Part shown: one piece after another, positions 1-9,100 of the stretch
Layout of the letters: every line of letters starts with the position of its first letter
Position numbering within the stretch: position 1 is the first letter of the stretch
NCBI GenBank assembly: GCA_900319505.1
Contig: ONOV01000063.1
Span: 1-18,591 of the forward strand
DNA: 18,591 nt
Direction of reading: 5' to 3'
Origin: an uncultured Erysipelotrichaceae bacterium
Lineage (GTDB): Bacteria; Bacillota_I; Bacilli_A; Erysipelotrichales; Erysipelotrichaceae
Position numbers and translations under genes: made by a program
Notes under the pieces: model-generated
The model's database searches: none
What the model was told of the DNA's origin: nothing
Seen by the model: only the letters and a program-made list of their open reading frames with translations

Positions 1-637
1 CCGGTACGGCTTCATCAGTGACGGTATGAAACAGAAAGACCGGGGCCATATCTTCATGAACATGATCTTCCAGGCTGTACTTCTCAACGGCATCTGTATC
101 AGCTGACTTTCCAAGCAGCGCTTCTTTGGTGCCCTGATGGGTGAATTCCTTCATGGTAATAACCGGATAGCCTAACAGGGTAAGATCAGGTCTTGCGGAT
201 ATGGCATTGTATGAAGGATCCGTATCTCTGATCTTTTCATAGTAAATGGAAACGCTGGCACAGAGATGGCCGGCTGCGGAGAAGCCGAGGATGACGACTT
301 GATCAGGATCAATATGGAAAAAATCACTGTTTTTACGGATGAAGCGGATGGCACGGGCAAGATCATGCATGGGCTGATCCAATAGAGGCGTGTCGTTCAG
401 CACATTGACAGAGTATTGCAGAACAAAGGCCTGAAAGTCATGATGGAAGAAGTACATGGCCGGCAGGTGGGCTTCAGCCGGGGTTGTATAGCGATAGGCA
501 CCGCCGGGACAGACAATGATAGCAGGACGTTTTTTACCATCATCGTGCAGATAGGTTTTGAGGGTCGGGATGAATGTGCCATTACCCGTGTAATGATATT
601 CTTCAGGTTTGAAGATCTGTATTTTTTCTGTTTTCAT
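1..637 (-). CDS. Alpha/beta-hydrolase esterase (acetyl-esterase / BD-FAE type), C-terminus cut by window edge
   Basis: Reading the minus strand from the ATG at 637 gives 212 codons with no stop, running off the window start. Residues 44-48 are PGGAY, the oxyanion-hole loop of this esterase group. Residues 118-124 are GFSAAGH, the nucleophile elbow, with Ser120 the likely nucleophile. Residues 204-212 read HTVTDEAVP, the usual setting of the catalytic Asp (208). The catalytic His would lie beyond the edge. The family removes acetyl or other acyl groups from sugars or plant polymers; no signal peptide is seen, so the enzyme is probably cytoplasmic and acts on imported substrate. The start follows the rpsT terminator by only 17 bases and has no recognisable Shine-Dalgarno sequence. 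The fold is well supported; the substrate is not. Confidence 0.85.
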   Translation of the reverse strand, partial: MKTEKIQIFKPEEYHYTGNGTFIPTLKTYLHDDGKKRPAIIVCPGGAYRYTTPAEAHLPAMYFFHHDFQAFVLQYSVNVLNDTPLLDQPMHDLARAIRFIRKNSDFFHIDPDQVVILGFSAAGHLCASVSIYYEKIRDTDPSYNAISARPDLTLLGYPVITMKEFTHQGTKEALLGKSADTDAVEKYSLEDHVHEDMAPVFLFHTVTDEAVP

Positions 638-654
638 ATAACCAGTATAAACGG

Positions 655-680
655 AAAAAAAAGAACTGCTGAGCAGTTCT
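655..680 (-). terminator. Rho-independent terminator of rpsT
   Basis: On the minus strand, 680-673 and 669-662 form a perfect 8-bp stem (AGAACTGC / GCAGTTCT) around a 3-base loop. It is followed by an uninterrupted run of T, eight counting the last stem base (662-655). It lies 10 bases past the rpsT stop codon and ends 17 bases before the start of the esterase gene. Confidence 0.9.
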
Positions 681-689
681 CTGTATTTA

Positions 690-953
690 TTACGCAATGT
701 TATTAACAGCCTTGGCGAGTCTGGACTTCTGACGGGCAACGTAATTCTTCTTCTTGATACCGTTGACGATTGCCTTGTCAAGAAGCTTGTTCGCATGGTT
801 GTATGCGGCAGCCGCTGCTTCCTTATCGTTATTCGCAACTGCTGTCTTAACAGCCTTGATTGCTGTCTTGAGTTCACTCTTTTCACCAGCCTTGGCGTTC
901 TGTCTCTTCAGATTGGTGATTGCGCGCTTTTTCTGTGACTTGATATTTGCCAT
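690..953 (-). CDS. rpsT: 30S ribosomal protein S20
   Basis: An 87-residue, strongly basic protein opening MANIKSQKKRAITN and rich in Lys, Ala and Asn, as expected for S20, which binds 16S rRNA in the small subunit body. Length is typical. The frame can be extended upstream to 1001, but the extra 16 residues are unlike S20. The ATG at 953 has a strong GGAGGTG ribosome binding site just upstream, so that start is chosen. It is transcribed divergently from fmt-lepA-hemW; rpsT lies close to lepA in many Firmicutes, which supports the call. A clear promoter and terminator flank it, making it a single-gene unit. Confidence 0.97.
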   Translation of the reverse strand: MANIKSQKKRAITNLKRQNAKAGEKSELKTAIKAVKTAVANNDKEAAAAAYNHANKLLDKAIVNGIKKKNYVARQKSRLAKAVNNIA

Positions 954-986
954 AATAACACCTCCGTTTCTCTGATACGCTTCTGC

Positions 987-1015
987 ATTATAACAAAGCA
1001 ATTGTTAAAATGCAA
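987..1015 (-). promoter_or_regulatory. Sigma-A-type promoter of rpsT
   Basis: On the minus strand a TTGCAT -35 box (1015-1010) is separated by 17 bases from a perfect TATAAT -10 box (992-987). The expected start site near 980 would leave a leader of about 27 bases containing the ribosome binding site. Confidence 0.8.
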
Positions 1016-1072
1016 TCACAGAAAAAGCGGAAAAAATGGGATTCGAAGCGGGTTTTAACGAAAGGACAGGAT

Positions 1073-1101
1073 TATACAGACAGATTGTTTTTCGCTATAA
1101 T
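1073..1101 (+). promoter_or_regulatory. Sigma-A-type promoter of the fmt-lepA-hemW operon
   Basis: A perfect TATAAT (1096-1101) lies 17 bases after TATACA (1073-1078), which matches four of six -35 positions. It faces away from the rpsT promoter, and the predicted leader to the fmt start is about 23 bases. Confidence 0.65.
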
Positions 1102-1130
1102 GAGATAGCTTTATGAAGGAGGTCTCACGC

Positions 1131-2069
1131 ATGTTTCAGGAAAAGATCATCTTCTTCGGTACCGGTACGTTCTCCTGTGCCATTCTGAAGATGCTGAAAG
1201 AAGAGAAATACAATGTCATTGCGGCGGTTTCACAGCCGGACCGTCCGGTGGGAAGAAAGCACATTATCACGGCGACACCGGTTCATGCATTATGCATTGA
1301 AATGGGCATACCGTGTCTGCAGCCGGAAAAACTCAGAAAGGAAAGCCATCTGGTAACGGATCTGAAACCGGATCTGATTATTACATGTTCCTATGGACAG
1401 ATTGTCCCGGATGATATTCTGGCGTGCCCTGAAAAAGGCTGTCTCAACATTCATCCTTCTCTTTTACCTAAATACAGAGGCGCTTCGCCAATGCACTTTC
1501 CGATTATCAACGGAGACACTGAAACGGGTGTTTCCCTGATGGAGATGACCCATGCCATGGATGCCGGCAGGGTATATGCCCAGGTGAAGCTGCCGATCGG
1601 TCCGGATGATACGGAAGCGGATATGGAACCAAGGCTCAGAGAGGCTTCCGTGCAGCTGCTGAAGGATAATCTGCCGCTGTATCTTGCCGGGAAGCTGGTG
1701 GGAAAGGCACAGGATGAAAGTCAGGTAACGGTATGTCATACCATTCCGCGGGAATTTGAACAGGTTCACTTCCAAAAGGAGAAGATCAATGCGCTGTACA
1801 ACCATATCCGGGGGCTGATTGACTGGCCGCTGCCATATGGTCTATTGGAAGGAAAGCGGATGAAGTTCTATAAAGTCCGCAGGGAAGTAAAGAACTGTCA
1901 GGAGGCACCCGGTACGATAATGGGATTTGACCGCGACAGTATGCTGGTGGCTGCGGATGGCGGCGTGATTCATGTTCTGGAAATGCAGATGGAAGGACAT
2001 AAGCGGATGAATGCCCAGGCATTCCGCAACGGCATGGAAAAGGAAGTAACAGGAAAGAGATTTGACTGA
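1131..2069 (+). CDS. fmt: Methionyl-tRNA formyltransferase
   Basis: A 312-residue cytoplasmic enzyme that transfers a formyl group from 10-formyl-tetrahydrofolate to the methionine on initiator tRNA. The N-terminal formyltransferase domain spans about residues 3-185 and a smaller C-terminal domain about 205-310. With the start at 1131, the catalytic residues fall at Asn106, His108 (LNIHPSLLP) and Asp144 (HAMDAG), the same numbers as I recall for the E. coli enzyme. This supports choosing this ATG over the upstream ATG at 1113. It is preceded by AAGGAGG at about 9 bases. The TGA stop shares its last base with the lepA ATG, so the two are translationally coupled. No def gene lies beside it, although def-fmt is the common arrangement. 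Confidence 0.95.
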   Translation: MFQEKIIFFGTGTFSCAILKMLKEEKYNVIAAVSQPDRPVGRKHIITATPVHALCIEMGIPCLQPEKLRKESHLVTDLKPDLIITCSYGQIVPDDILACPEKGCLNIHPSLLPKYRGASPMHFPIINGDTETGVSLMEMTHAMDAGRVYAQVKLPIGPDDTEADMEPRLREASVQLLKDNLPLYLAGKLVGKAQDESQVTVCHTIPREFEQVHFQKEKINALYNHIRGLIDWPLPYGLLEGKRMKFYKVRREVKNCQEAPGTIMGFDRDSMLVAADGGVIHVLEMQMEGHKRMNAQAFRNGMEKEVTGKRFD

Positions 2070-3889
2070 TGGATCAGAAACATATTAGAAATTTCTGTAT
2101 TATTGCTCATATTGATCATGGCAAGAGCACGCTGGCAGACCGGATTCTGGAAATGACAGATACGGTCAAGGAAAGAGATATGAAGGCGCAGCTGCTGGAT
2201 GATATGGATCTGGAAAGAGAAAGAGGCATTACGATCAAGCTCAATGCCGTACAGCTTTCCTATAAATACAAAAACGGGGAAGAATACCTGTTCAACCTCA
2301 TTGATACCCCAGGGCATGTGGACTTCTCCTATGAAGTATCACGGTCGCTGGCGGCCTGTGAAGGGGCAATCCTGGTTGTGGACAGCACCCAGGGTGTACA
2401 GGCTCAGACCCTGGCTAATACGTATCTCGCACTGGATAATGATCTTGAGATCATTCCGGTCATCAATAAAGTGGATATGAACAATGCCCAGCCGGAGGAA
2501 ACAAAGAAGGAGATTGAGAATATCATCGGCCTTGACTGTTCGGATGCGCCCTGCATCAGTGCCCGTACCGGCCTGAATGTAGATAAGGTGCTGGAACAGA
2601 TCGTGGAGAAAATTCCATCACCGTCCGGCAGTCCGGACAATCCGCTGCAGGCTCTTGTCTTTGATTCCTTCTATGATCCCTACCGGGGTGTCATCGCTCT
2701 GATCCGTATCCGGGAAGGTGAACTGGCGGTCGGTGATAAGATCCGCTTCATGGCTACCGGCAGTGAATATGAAGTGCTGGAAGCCGGTATCCGCAACCCG
2801 AAGGAAGTCAGGGTCAATAAGCTGATCTGCGGGGATGTCGGCTGGGTTGCGGCATCGATCAAGGATATTCATGATGTACGGGTCGGTGATACGATCACTC
2901 ATGCCGATCGTCCGGCAAAACAGCCTCTGGCCGGTTATAAGAAGATGAATCCGATGGTTTACTGCGGCCTGTATCCAAGTGATGCGGCCAAGTATGAAGA
3001 CCTGCATGATGCCCTGGATAAGCTGCAGCTCAATGATGCGTCGCTGCAGTATGAACCGGAAACATCCCAGGCCCTTGGCTTCGGTTTCCGGTGCGGGTTT
3101 CTGGGATTGCTGCATATGGATGTTGTGCAGGAAAGACTGGAACGGGAATACAATCTGGATCTGATTGCCACAGCGCCATCCGTTATCTATCACTGCTATC
3201 TGTCTGACGGCACGATGATTCCGGTTGACAACCCGGCCAAGATGCCGGATGCGGCCAGAATTGATCATATTGAAGAACCGTTTGTCAGAGCGGAGATCAT
3301 GGTACCGGATGCCTATATCGGCGGGGTCATGGACCTCTGCCAGCATAAAAGAGGCATCTATAAAGGCATGGATGTCATCGATGAAGGACGCAACAATATC
3401 ATCTATGAACTGCCTTTAAGTGAGATCATCTATGATTTCTTTGACCGGCTGAAGTCTTCTACCAGAGGCTATGCGTCGCTGGACTATGAGATCATCGGCT
3501 ATCGGGAAGAGGATCTTGTCCGGATGGATATCCTGCTGAATGGAGAAATGGTCGATGCGCTTTCGGTTATCGTGCATCGGGAAGATGCCTATAACAGAGG
3601 TTCCCTGATCACAAGAAAGCTCAAGGATCTCATCCCCAAGCAGCAGTTTGAGATTCCGGTACAGGCCGCCATCGGCGGCAAGATCATCGCCCGTACCAAT
3701 ATCAAGTCGTTAAGAAAGAATGTTCTGGCCAAGTGCTACGGCGGTGATATTTCCCGTAAGAAGAAACTGCTGGAGAAACAGAAGGAAGGTAAGAAGCGCA
3801 TGAAAGCGGTCGGATCGGTTGTGATTCCTCAGGAAGCGTTCATGGCGGTTCTGTCGGTGGATGATGACACCGCAAAGAAAAAAGGCTGA
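2069..3889 (+). CDS. lepA: Elongation factor 4 (LepA GTPase)
   Basis: A 606-residue translational GTPase of the family's usual length. The G1 loop is AHIDHGKST (13-21), G3 is DTPGH (79-83) and G4 is NKVD (133-136). EF-G-like beta-barrel and alpha/beta domains follow, then the LepA-specific C-terminal domain, rich in lysine and ending near [16 protein letters not shown]4 acts on stalled or mistranslocated ribosomes and assists subunit biogenesis. Its ATG overlaps the fmt stop codon by one base, and its 3' end overlaps the hemW start by about 29 bases. It is therefore the middle gene of a three-gene operon. The lepA-hemW order is common in Firmicutes. Confidence 0.98.
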   Translation: MDQKHIRNFCIIAHIDHGKSTLADRILEMTDTVKERDMKAQLLDDMDLERERGITIKLNAVQLSYKYKNGEEYLFNLIDTPGHVDFSYEVSRSLAACEGAILVVDSTQGVQAQTLANTYLALDNDLEIIPVINKVDMNNAQPEETKKEIENIIGLDCSDAPCISARTGLNVDKVLEQIVEKIPSPSGSPDNPLQALVFDSFYDPYRGVIALIRIREGELAVGDKIRFMATGSEYEVLEAGIRNPKEVRVNKLICGDVGWVAASIKDIHDVRVGDTITHADRPAKQPLAGYKKMNPMVYCGLYPSDAAKYEDLHDALDKLQLNDASLQYEPETSQALGFGFRCGFLGLLHMDVVQERLEREYNLDLIATAPSVIYHCYLSDGTMIPVDNPAKMPDAARIDHIEEPFVRAEIMVPDAYIGGVMDLCQHKRGIYKGMDVIDEGRNNIIYELPLSEIIYDFFDRLKSSTRGYASLDYEIIGYREEDLVRMDILLNGEMVDALSVIVHREDAYNRGSLITRKLKDLIPKQQFEIPVQAAIGGKIIARTNIKSLRKNVLAKCYGGDISRKKKLLEKQKEGKKRMKAVGSVVIPQEAFMAVLSVDDDTAKKKG

Positions 3890-4970
3890 AGCACTGTATG
3901 TGCATGTGCCGTTCTGTGATGCGATCTGTTCGTACTGCGACTTTGCTCATGCTGTCTATCAAAAAGAACTGGTGCAGAAATGGCTTTCTGCCCTGCGAAA
4001 AGAGATGGAAATGTATCCCATCTCTTCTTCTTTGAAGACGATCTATATCGGCGGCGGTACGCCAAGTGTCTTATCGCTCAAAGAACTGGATGCGATGCTG
4101 TCTCTTTTTGATCCATACCGTAAAGATGTGATTGAGTATACGATGGAAGTCAATCCGGAAACTGTGAATGCTGACAAGGCTTCCTGCATGGTCATGCATG
4201 GGGTGAACCGGGTATCCATGGGGCTGCAGACAAGCGATGATGCACTGTTAAGAAGAATCGGAAGAAGACATACCTTTGCGGATGTGAAACATGCTGTTTC
4301 TATCCTGCATCAGGCCGGCATTGATAATCTTTCTCTGGATCTTATGTACTCACTTCCTGATCAGACCATGGCCATTCTGCAGAAAAGCGTGCAGGATGCC
4401 GTCTCTCTTGAGCCGGAGCATCTTTCCCTGTATTCGCTGACTATTGAAGCAAATACCGTTTTCGGCAGAACCGGTATAAAGAGTCTTGATGAAGACAGCG
4501 AAGCAGATATGTATGAATGGATCTGCAGGACGCTGCCTGCCTGCGGCTATCAGCAGTATGAAATCTCAAACTTTGCCCATGCCGGTTATGAAAGCAGACA
4601 CAATCTGACCTATTGGCACTATGAGGATTTCATCGGACTGGGCTGCGGGGCAAGCGGGAAGGAAAACCATGCCCGTTATGACCATACAAAGAACATCAGA
4701 ACCTATCTGAAAGACCCGGCCCATCGTGACATGATTCCTCTTTCCAGAGAGGATGAAGAGTTTGAAATGGTCATGATGAATCTGCGGCTGAAGAAAGGAA
4801 TGAAGCTTTCTGCTTACCGGGACAGGTTTGATGAGGACTACAGGGTCAGATTCGGAAAAAAGAGTCAGAAGCTGATGGAGAAGGGGCTGCTTGAAGAAAA
4901 GGATGGCTGGATCAGAGCCACAGACAGAGGCTATGAGATTCTTAACAGTGTTCTTGTTGAACTGATGTGA
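3861..4970 (+). CDS. hemW: Radical SAM heme chaperone HemW (coproporphyrinogen oxidase-like)
   Basis: A 369-residue radical SAM protein. Cys19, Cys23 and Cys26 form the CxxxCxxC motif that binds the 4Fe-4S cluster. Phe28 follows at the place where true HemN oxidases have a fourth Cys, which favours HemW. GGGTPS, EVNPETV and [11 protein letters not shown] are typical of the barrel, and the C-terminal HemN-type domain is present ([20 protein letters not shown]). HemW transfers heme to target proteins rather than making it, and no heme synthesis gene is nearby. The start lies inside the lepA 3' end; 3861 and 3864 are adjacent ATGs, both just after a GGTGG, and I cannot separate them. There is no hairpin terminator after it. 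Confidence 0.93.
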   Translation: MMTPQRKKAEALYVHVPFCDAICSYCDFAHAVYQKELVQKWLSALRKEMEMYPISSSLKTIYIGGGTPSVLSLKELDAMLSLFDPYRKDVIEYTMEVNPETVNADKASCMVMHGVNRVSMGLQTSDDALLRRIGRRHTFADVKHAVSILHQAGIDNLSLDLMYSLPDQTMAILQKSVQDAVSLEPEHLSLYSLTIEANTVFGRTGIKSLDEDSEADMYEWICRTLPACGYQQYEISNFAHAGYESRHNLTYWHYEDFIGLGCGASGKENHARYDHTKNIRTYLKDPAHRDMIPLSREDEEFEMVMMNLRLKKGMKLSAYRDRFDEDYRVRFGKKSQKLMEKGLLEEKDGWIRATDRGYEILNSVLVELM

Positions 4971-4976
4971 AAAGTA

Positions 4977-5004
4977 TTGCAGAGAAGCGGAAAACTGTGA
5001 TAAT
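4977..5004 (+). promoter_or_regulatory. Promoter of rpsO
   Basis: TTGCAG (4977-4982) and GATAAT (4999-5004) are separated by 16 bases; TAATAT (5001-5006) at 18 bases is an overlapping alternative. Either puts the start of the RNA near 5011-5013, directly before the long leader hairpin. The promoter begins 6 bases after the hemW stop codon. Confidence 0.65.
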
Positions 5005-5013
5005 ATGACAAAG

Positions 5014-5063
5014 CTTTTGGGCTGGGTAATACGCTTCCTCATACGTATGACTCGGATCAGAAG
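5014..5063 (+). promoter_or_regulatory. rpsO leader hairpin, candidate S15 autoregulatory element
   Basis: The leader folds into one long hairpin. CTTTTG (5014-5019) pairs with CAGAAG (5058-5063). CTGGGT (5022-5027) pairs with ACTCGG (5050-5055), and ATACG (5029-5033) pairs with CGTAT (5044-5048), around a 10-base loop. The breaks are a G-U pair next to a G-A mismatch (5020-5021 with 5056-5057) and an A-G mismatch (5028 with 5049). The middle helix has G-U pairs flanked by G-C pairs (5023-5026 with 5051-5054). A G-U/G-C pair is the feature S15 recognises in 16S helix 22 and in its known mRNA leaders. The hairpin ends about 13 bases before the ribosome binding site. The pairing is directly visible; S15 binding is inferred. 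Confidence 0.55.
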
Positions 5064-5089
5064 GACATAGAAAGAAAGAGGAAAATAAG

Positions 5090-5356
5090 ATGTTAGAAAA
5101 AGAAAAGGTTGCAGAAATCGTCAAGGAGTATGGCCGCAAGGAAGGCGATACAGGATGCACAGAAGTACAGGTCGCTCTGTTAACAGAACAGATCAACCGT
5201 CTCACTGAGCATATGAAGGCCAACAAGAAGGACTACTCTTCCAACAGAGGTCTGATGAAGATGGTTGGACGCAGAAGAAGCCTCATGAACTACCTCAAGA
5301 GAACGGATGTCAACCGTTACAGAGAGCTGGTCAAGAAGCTGGGTCTGCGTAAGTAA
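5090..5356 (+). CDS. rpsO: 30S ribosomal protein S15
   Basis: An 88-residue basic helical protein of family length that binds the 16S three-way junction and nucleates the platform of the small subunit. Diagnostic stretches are [16 protein letters not shown] (20-35), the [15 protein letters not shown] region and [12 protein letters not shown]. Position 23 is Cys, where Ser is usual. An AGAGGA site sits about 7 bases before the ATG. The gene has its own promoter, a structured leader and a strong terminator, so it is a separate transcription unit between hemW and the ABC transporter. In B. subtilis and E. coli rpsO lies next to pnp; here pnp is 5 kb further on, with the transporter operon between them. 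Confidence 0.98.
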   Translation: MLEKEKVAEIVKEYGRKEGDTGCTEVQVALLTEQINRLTEHMKANKKDYSSNRGLMKMVGRRRSLMNYLKRTDVNRYRELVKKLGLRK

Positions 5357-5372
5357 TTGAATGACTGCAGTG

Positions 5373-5407
5373 AACCGGTATGCCGTATGGTGTATCGGTT
5401 TTCTTTT
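5373..5407 (+). terminator. Rho-independent terminator of rpsO
   Basis: A 12-bp stem (5373-5384 with 5389-5400, including three G-U pairs) closes a GTAT tetraloop. TTCTTTT follows. It starts 17 bases past the rpsO stop codon. Confidence 0.9.
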
Positions 5408-5458
5408 GGCTTGTATGGAATCACTTCTTTGAGTAAGCTTAAAAAAAGAGGAAAATCC

Positions 5459-6160
5459 ATGTCATATATACAATTTGAGCAGGTGAGAAAAGACTACCAT
5501 GCCGGTGAAATCGATATTCATGCTTTGAACGGCATTGACCTTTCCATTGAGAAAGGACAGTTTGTCATCATTGCCGGCGCTTCAGGTGCCGGCAAGTCAA
5601 CGATACTGAATCTGTTAGGCGGGATGGATACGTGTACCGGTGGAAAGATCACTGTGGATGGCAGACGAATAGATCAGATGAATGAAAGAGAGCTGACGGA
5701 CTACCGCCGGTTCGATATCGGCTTTGTCTTTCAGTTCTATAATCTTGTTCAGAATCTGACGGCACTTGAAAATGTGGAACTGGCCAATGAAATCTGCCAT
5801 GATCCGCTGGATCCGGCGGAAACATTGAAAGAAGTAGGCCTTGGTGAGCGCATGTATAACTTTCCTTCCCAGCTTTCCGGCGGTGAACAGCAGCGGGTTG
5901 CCATCGCAAGAGCCCTGGCCAAAAATCCCAAGCTGATGCTGTGTGATGAGCCGACAGGAGCACTGGACTATGTGACCGGCCGGCAGATCCTGCAGCTGCT
6001 GCAGGATACATGCCGCAGAACCGGCCGTACAGTTGTAGTCATTACCCATAATCTTGCCTTATGTCCGATGGGCGATAAGGTCTATACCATTAAGAATGGA
6101 AGGGTGGAGTCAGAAAAAGGCAATGCTCATCCGGTCAGTGTAAAGGATATTCAGTGGTAG
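5459..6160 (+). CDS. ABC transporter ATP-binding protein (MacB/LolD/FtsE-like)
   Basis: A 233-residue nucleotide-binding subunit. The Walker A motif is GASGAGKST (40-48), the Q-loop Gln is at 92, the signature is LSGGEQQ (139-145), Walker B is LMLCDE (159-164) and the switch His is at 197. The wording around the signature and the PTGALD after Walker B are typical of the lipoprotein/macrolide export class that pairs with FtsX-like permeases. The frame is open from 5357, but the ATG at 5459 is the natural start: AGAGGA precedes it and the upstream codons cross the rpsO terminator. The permease begins 4 bases after its stop. It energises that permease at the membrane; the cargo cannot be told. 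No convincing promoter was found in 5408-5458. Confidence 0.95.
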   Translation: MSYIQFEQVRKDYHAGEIDIHALNGIDLSIEKGQFVIIAGASGAGKSTILNLLGGMDTCTGGKITVDGRRIDQMNERELTDYRRFDIGFVFQFYNLVQNLTALENVELANEICHDPLDPAETLKEVGLGERMYNFPSQLSGGEQQRVAIARALAKNPKLMLCDEPTGALDYVTGRQILQLLQDTCRRTGRTVVVITHNLALCPMGDKVYTIKNGRVESEKGNAHPVSVKDIQW

Positions 6161-6164
6161 AAAG

Positions 6165-9100
6165 ATGAAAAAGACAGCCATGAAAAATACGCTGCGGATG
6201 ATCCGCAGAACAAGAAGCCGCTTTATTACCCTGATGGCGATTATTGCAATAGGGATTGCTTTTTTCATGGGCGTCTATTCTTCTTCCACGATTATGGACA
6301 GGTCGGTGGACCGCTATGATGATGCCTGTCATCTCAAGGATATTACGATCTACTCGGGCTATGGATTCAGTGCGGAAGATCTTGATGCGATCCGTCAGAT
6401 TAAAGGTGTTAAGAAAGTGGAAGGAAAGAAGTTTGCGGATGTGATGGCATCGGATGGAAATGATTCCTATATCACCCGAGTACATTCCTATGATCCGGAT
6501 GATACGATCAATTCTTTTGTGCTGAAGGAAGGCAGACTGCCGGAAAAAGATAATGAAGCGCTGGCAGAGTACAGTACGGGTGATGTTTCATACTTCAGGA
6601 TCGGCGATACGGTCAGACTGAGCCGCCCTGAGGATGATCTTGATACATATCTTTCCCAGGATGAAGTGGTGATTACAGGTCTTGTACAGACCCCGCTCTA
6701 TCTGGATCACAGCCGGGAGTCCAGTATCCTGTCCAACCGCAGTATTGAAACATTCCTGTATGTAAATGAAGATGCGTTTGCCATTGAAGATGATATGGAA
6801 GCTGACATCCTGACGGAAAAAGGTGCCCAGTACGATGCTTTCTCGGATGAATACCATGACTATGTCGATACGGTAAAGAAACGTCTGGAAAAGCTTGCTG
6901 CTTCGCGTCAGGAAGATACTTACAATGAAATCAAAGAGAAAGCCATGGCTTCCTGTCAGGATGGTCTGAATGAATATAAGACACAGTCGAGTGACTTTGA
7001 AACAAAGATCAGTGAAGGTGAGAATACCCTCAATGAAAAGCAGAATGAAATCAATGCAGGATGGGAGGAGATTGCCGCTTCAGGCAGACAGCTGAAGGAC
7101 AGTGAAACCGGACTGAACAGCACGGAAAAGACAAAGACTGCAGAGCTTGACGCAGCTGAAAAACAGATCAATGACAGTCTTTTACAGATTGAAGAAGGAA
7201 AGAAGAACATGACTTCCCTGTCACTTCAGTGTACGGATCTGCTTTCCAGGCAGGAAGCATTAGTGGAAAGTGAGATGAACTGCAGTGCCCTGCAGGCTGC
7301 TCTTTCACAGATCGACAGCACATCTGTTCTTTCTGATGTGCTGGCCGAGGATTCACCATACCGCCAGGGTCTGAATGATCTGGATCCGGATTGGCAGGAT
7401 AAGACAGCAGGAGAGATCCAGCAGAGTACTGTGACAAAGCAGAAAGAAATCCAGGCCGGTATTGCTCAGATTGATGCAGGCCTTGCTTCAATCAGAGAAA
7501 ATCTTTCTGCCTATGATAATGATGCGATTACTTCCATCAATGAAACAGAAGCTTCCCTGGACACTTATATAGAGAAGAATAACAGGGATGGTCTTGGTGC
7601 AGCTTTTGATACATTGAACGAGCAGTATACCGGCTTATGCAGTACGGCATTGTCGCAGCTGGAAAGTCAGAAGAATGAACTGAATCAGAAACTGGCGGAA
7701 GTGAAAAATGGCAGAGAAGAGCTGAAGGCATCCATTGAAGAAGGCAGAGAGCAGATCGAAGAGGGAAAGCAGAAGCTTGCCGAATCCTCTGCTGCCTTGC
7801 GGCAGGGCCAGAAGGAAATCGATCAGGCAAGAAGCGAGCTTGAAAGTCAGAAGATGGAAGGACAGGAAAAGCTGGCTGAAGCATATCAGAAATTGACGGA
7901 TGCCAGGGCAGAGATTGATGCCATGGAGGAGAATCAATGGACTGTGCTGACCCGTAAACAGCATTATGCCTCTGCTTCCTATGAAGCCAGTGTGGATCAG
8001 ATGGCCGCCATCGGCTTCCTGTTTCCGATCTTCTTCATTCTGGTGGCAGCCCTTGTCTGTATGACAACAATGTCCCGTACAGTCAGCGAAGAAAGAGGCG
8101 AGATCGGTATTCTCAGAGCCTTGGGCTACAGCCGCAGCGACTGCATGAAGAAGTATCTGCTGTATGCATTGATTGCCTGTGTAAGCGGTGAAGTCGGCGG
8201 GGTCATTGTCGGTATGGCGGTATTTCCGGCTGTTGTCTATAACACCTGGAAGCTGATGTACACTCTGCCGGATATGGTGCTGGCCATGGATTGGAAGCTG
8301 TATTTCCTGATGGATGTTGTCTTTCTAAGCGTCATGCTTGTTACTACGGCGATTGCGGCCGGCAGTGAAATGAAAGAAGTGCCGGCGCAGCTGCTGCGGC
8401 CCAAAGCACCGAAGGCCGGAAAGAGAATGTTTCTGGAGAGATTCCCATCTTTATGGAAGAAGATCTCGTTCAGCTGGAAGGTGACGATCCGCAATATTGT
8501 CCGTGATCCCAAACGCTTCTGGATGACCATTGCCGGGGTGGCCGGCTGTACGGCTCTATTAGTGACGGGATTTGGTGTGCGTGATTCTCTGAGCAAAATG
8601 GTGAACATCCAGTATGATGAAATCTATCAGTATCAGATCCGGGCGCAGGTATCTTCTCTTTTAACGGACCGTGAGGTAAAGACCCTGGCGGAAAAGATCG
8701 GAAAGATGGATGGAGTAAAAGGTGTGGAAATCATCCATGGCTTTAGCTCCAGTGCCCAAGAGAATGATGGAACAGAACATTCTTTCAATGTGGAACTGTT
8801 TGAAGATGATGCGGCGATGAAACAGGCGGTCCGTCCCCGCACCCGTGTCGGCCGCCAGGCATTATCCATTGAAGACGGGGCTGTTATTGATGAAAAACTG
8901 GCGGAGATGCTTGGACTTTCCGCAGGGGATACAATGACCCTGCAGGATGAAGAAGGCACGTCCATGAAAGTCAGGGTGGCCGGTATTACGGAAATGTATA
9001 TCGGACACGCCTGCTTCATGCGGGAAAGCACCTATGAGAAAGCAGCGGGAAAGAAGGCATCTGAAGTCTGGCTGTTATTAAAGAGCAAGGATGATACCGA

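Noticed and set aside
416..706. Open frame on the plus strand across the esterase and the rpsT terminator
   Set aside because: It is antisense to a clearly coding esterase frame, ends inside rpsT and shows no recognisable protein or ribosome binding site.
2618..3346. 242-codon open frame on the minus strand of lepA
   Set aside because: It mirrors a well-conserved gene on the opposite strand, has no family features and is explained by the codon bias of lepA.
5412..5446. Possible promoter for the ABC operon (TTGTAT, 17 bases, TAAGCT)
   Set aside because: Only about three of six matches in each box, too weak to report as a feature.
5357..5458. Upstream extension of the ABC ATPase from a TTG just after the rpsO stop
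   Set aside because: The extra 34 residues are encoded by the rpsO terminator hairpin and are not ATPase-like; AGAGGA marks the ATG at 5459.
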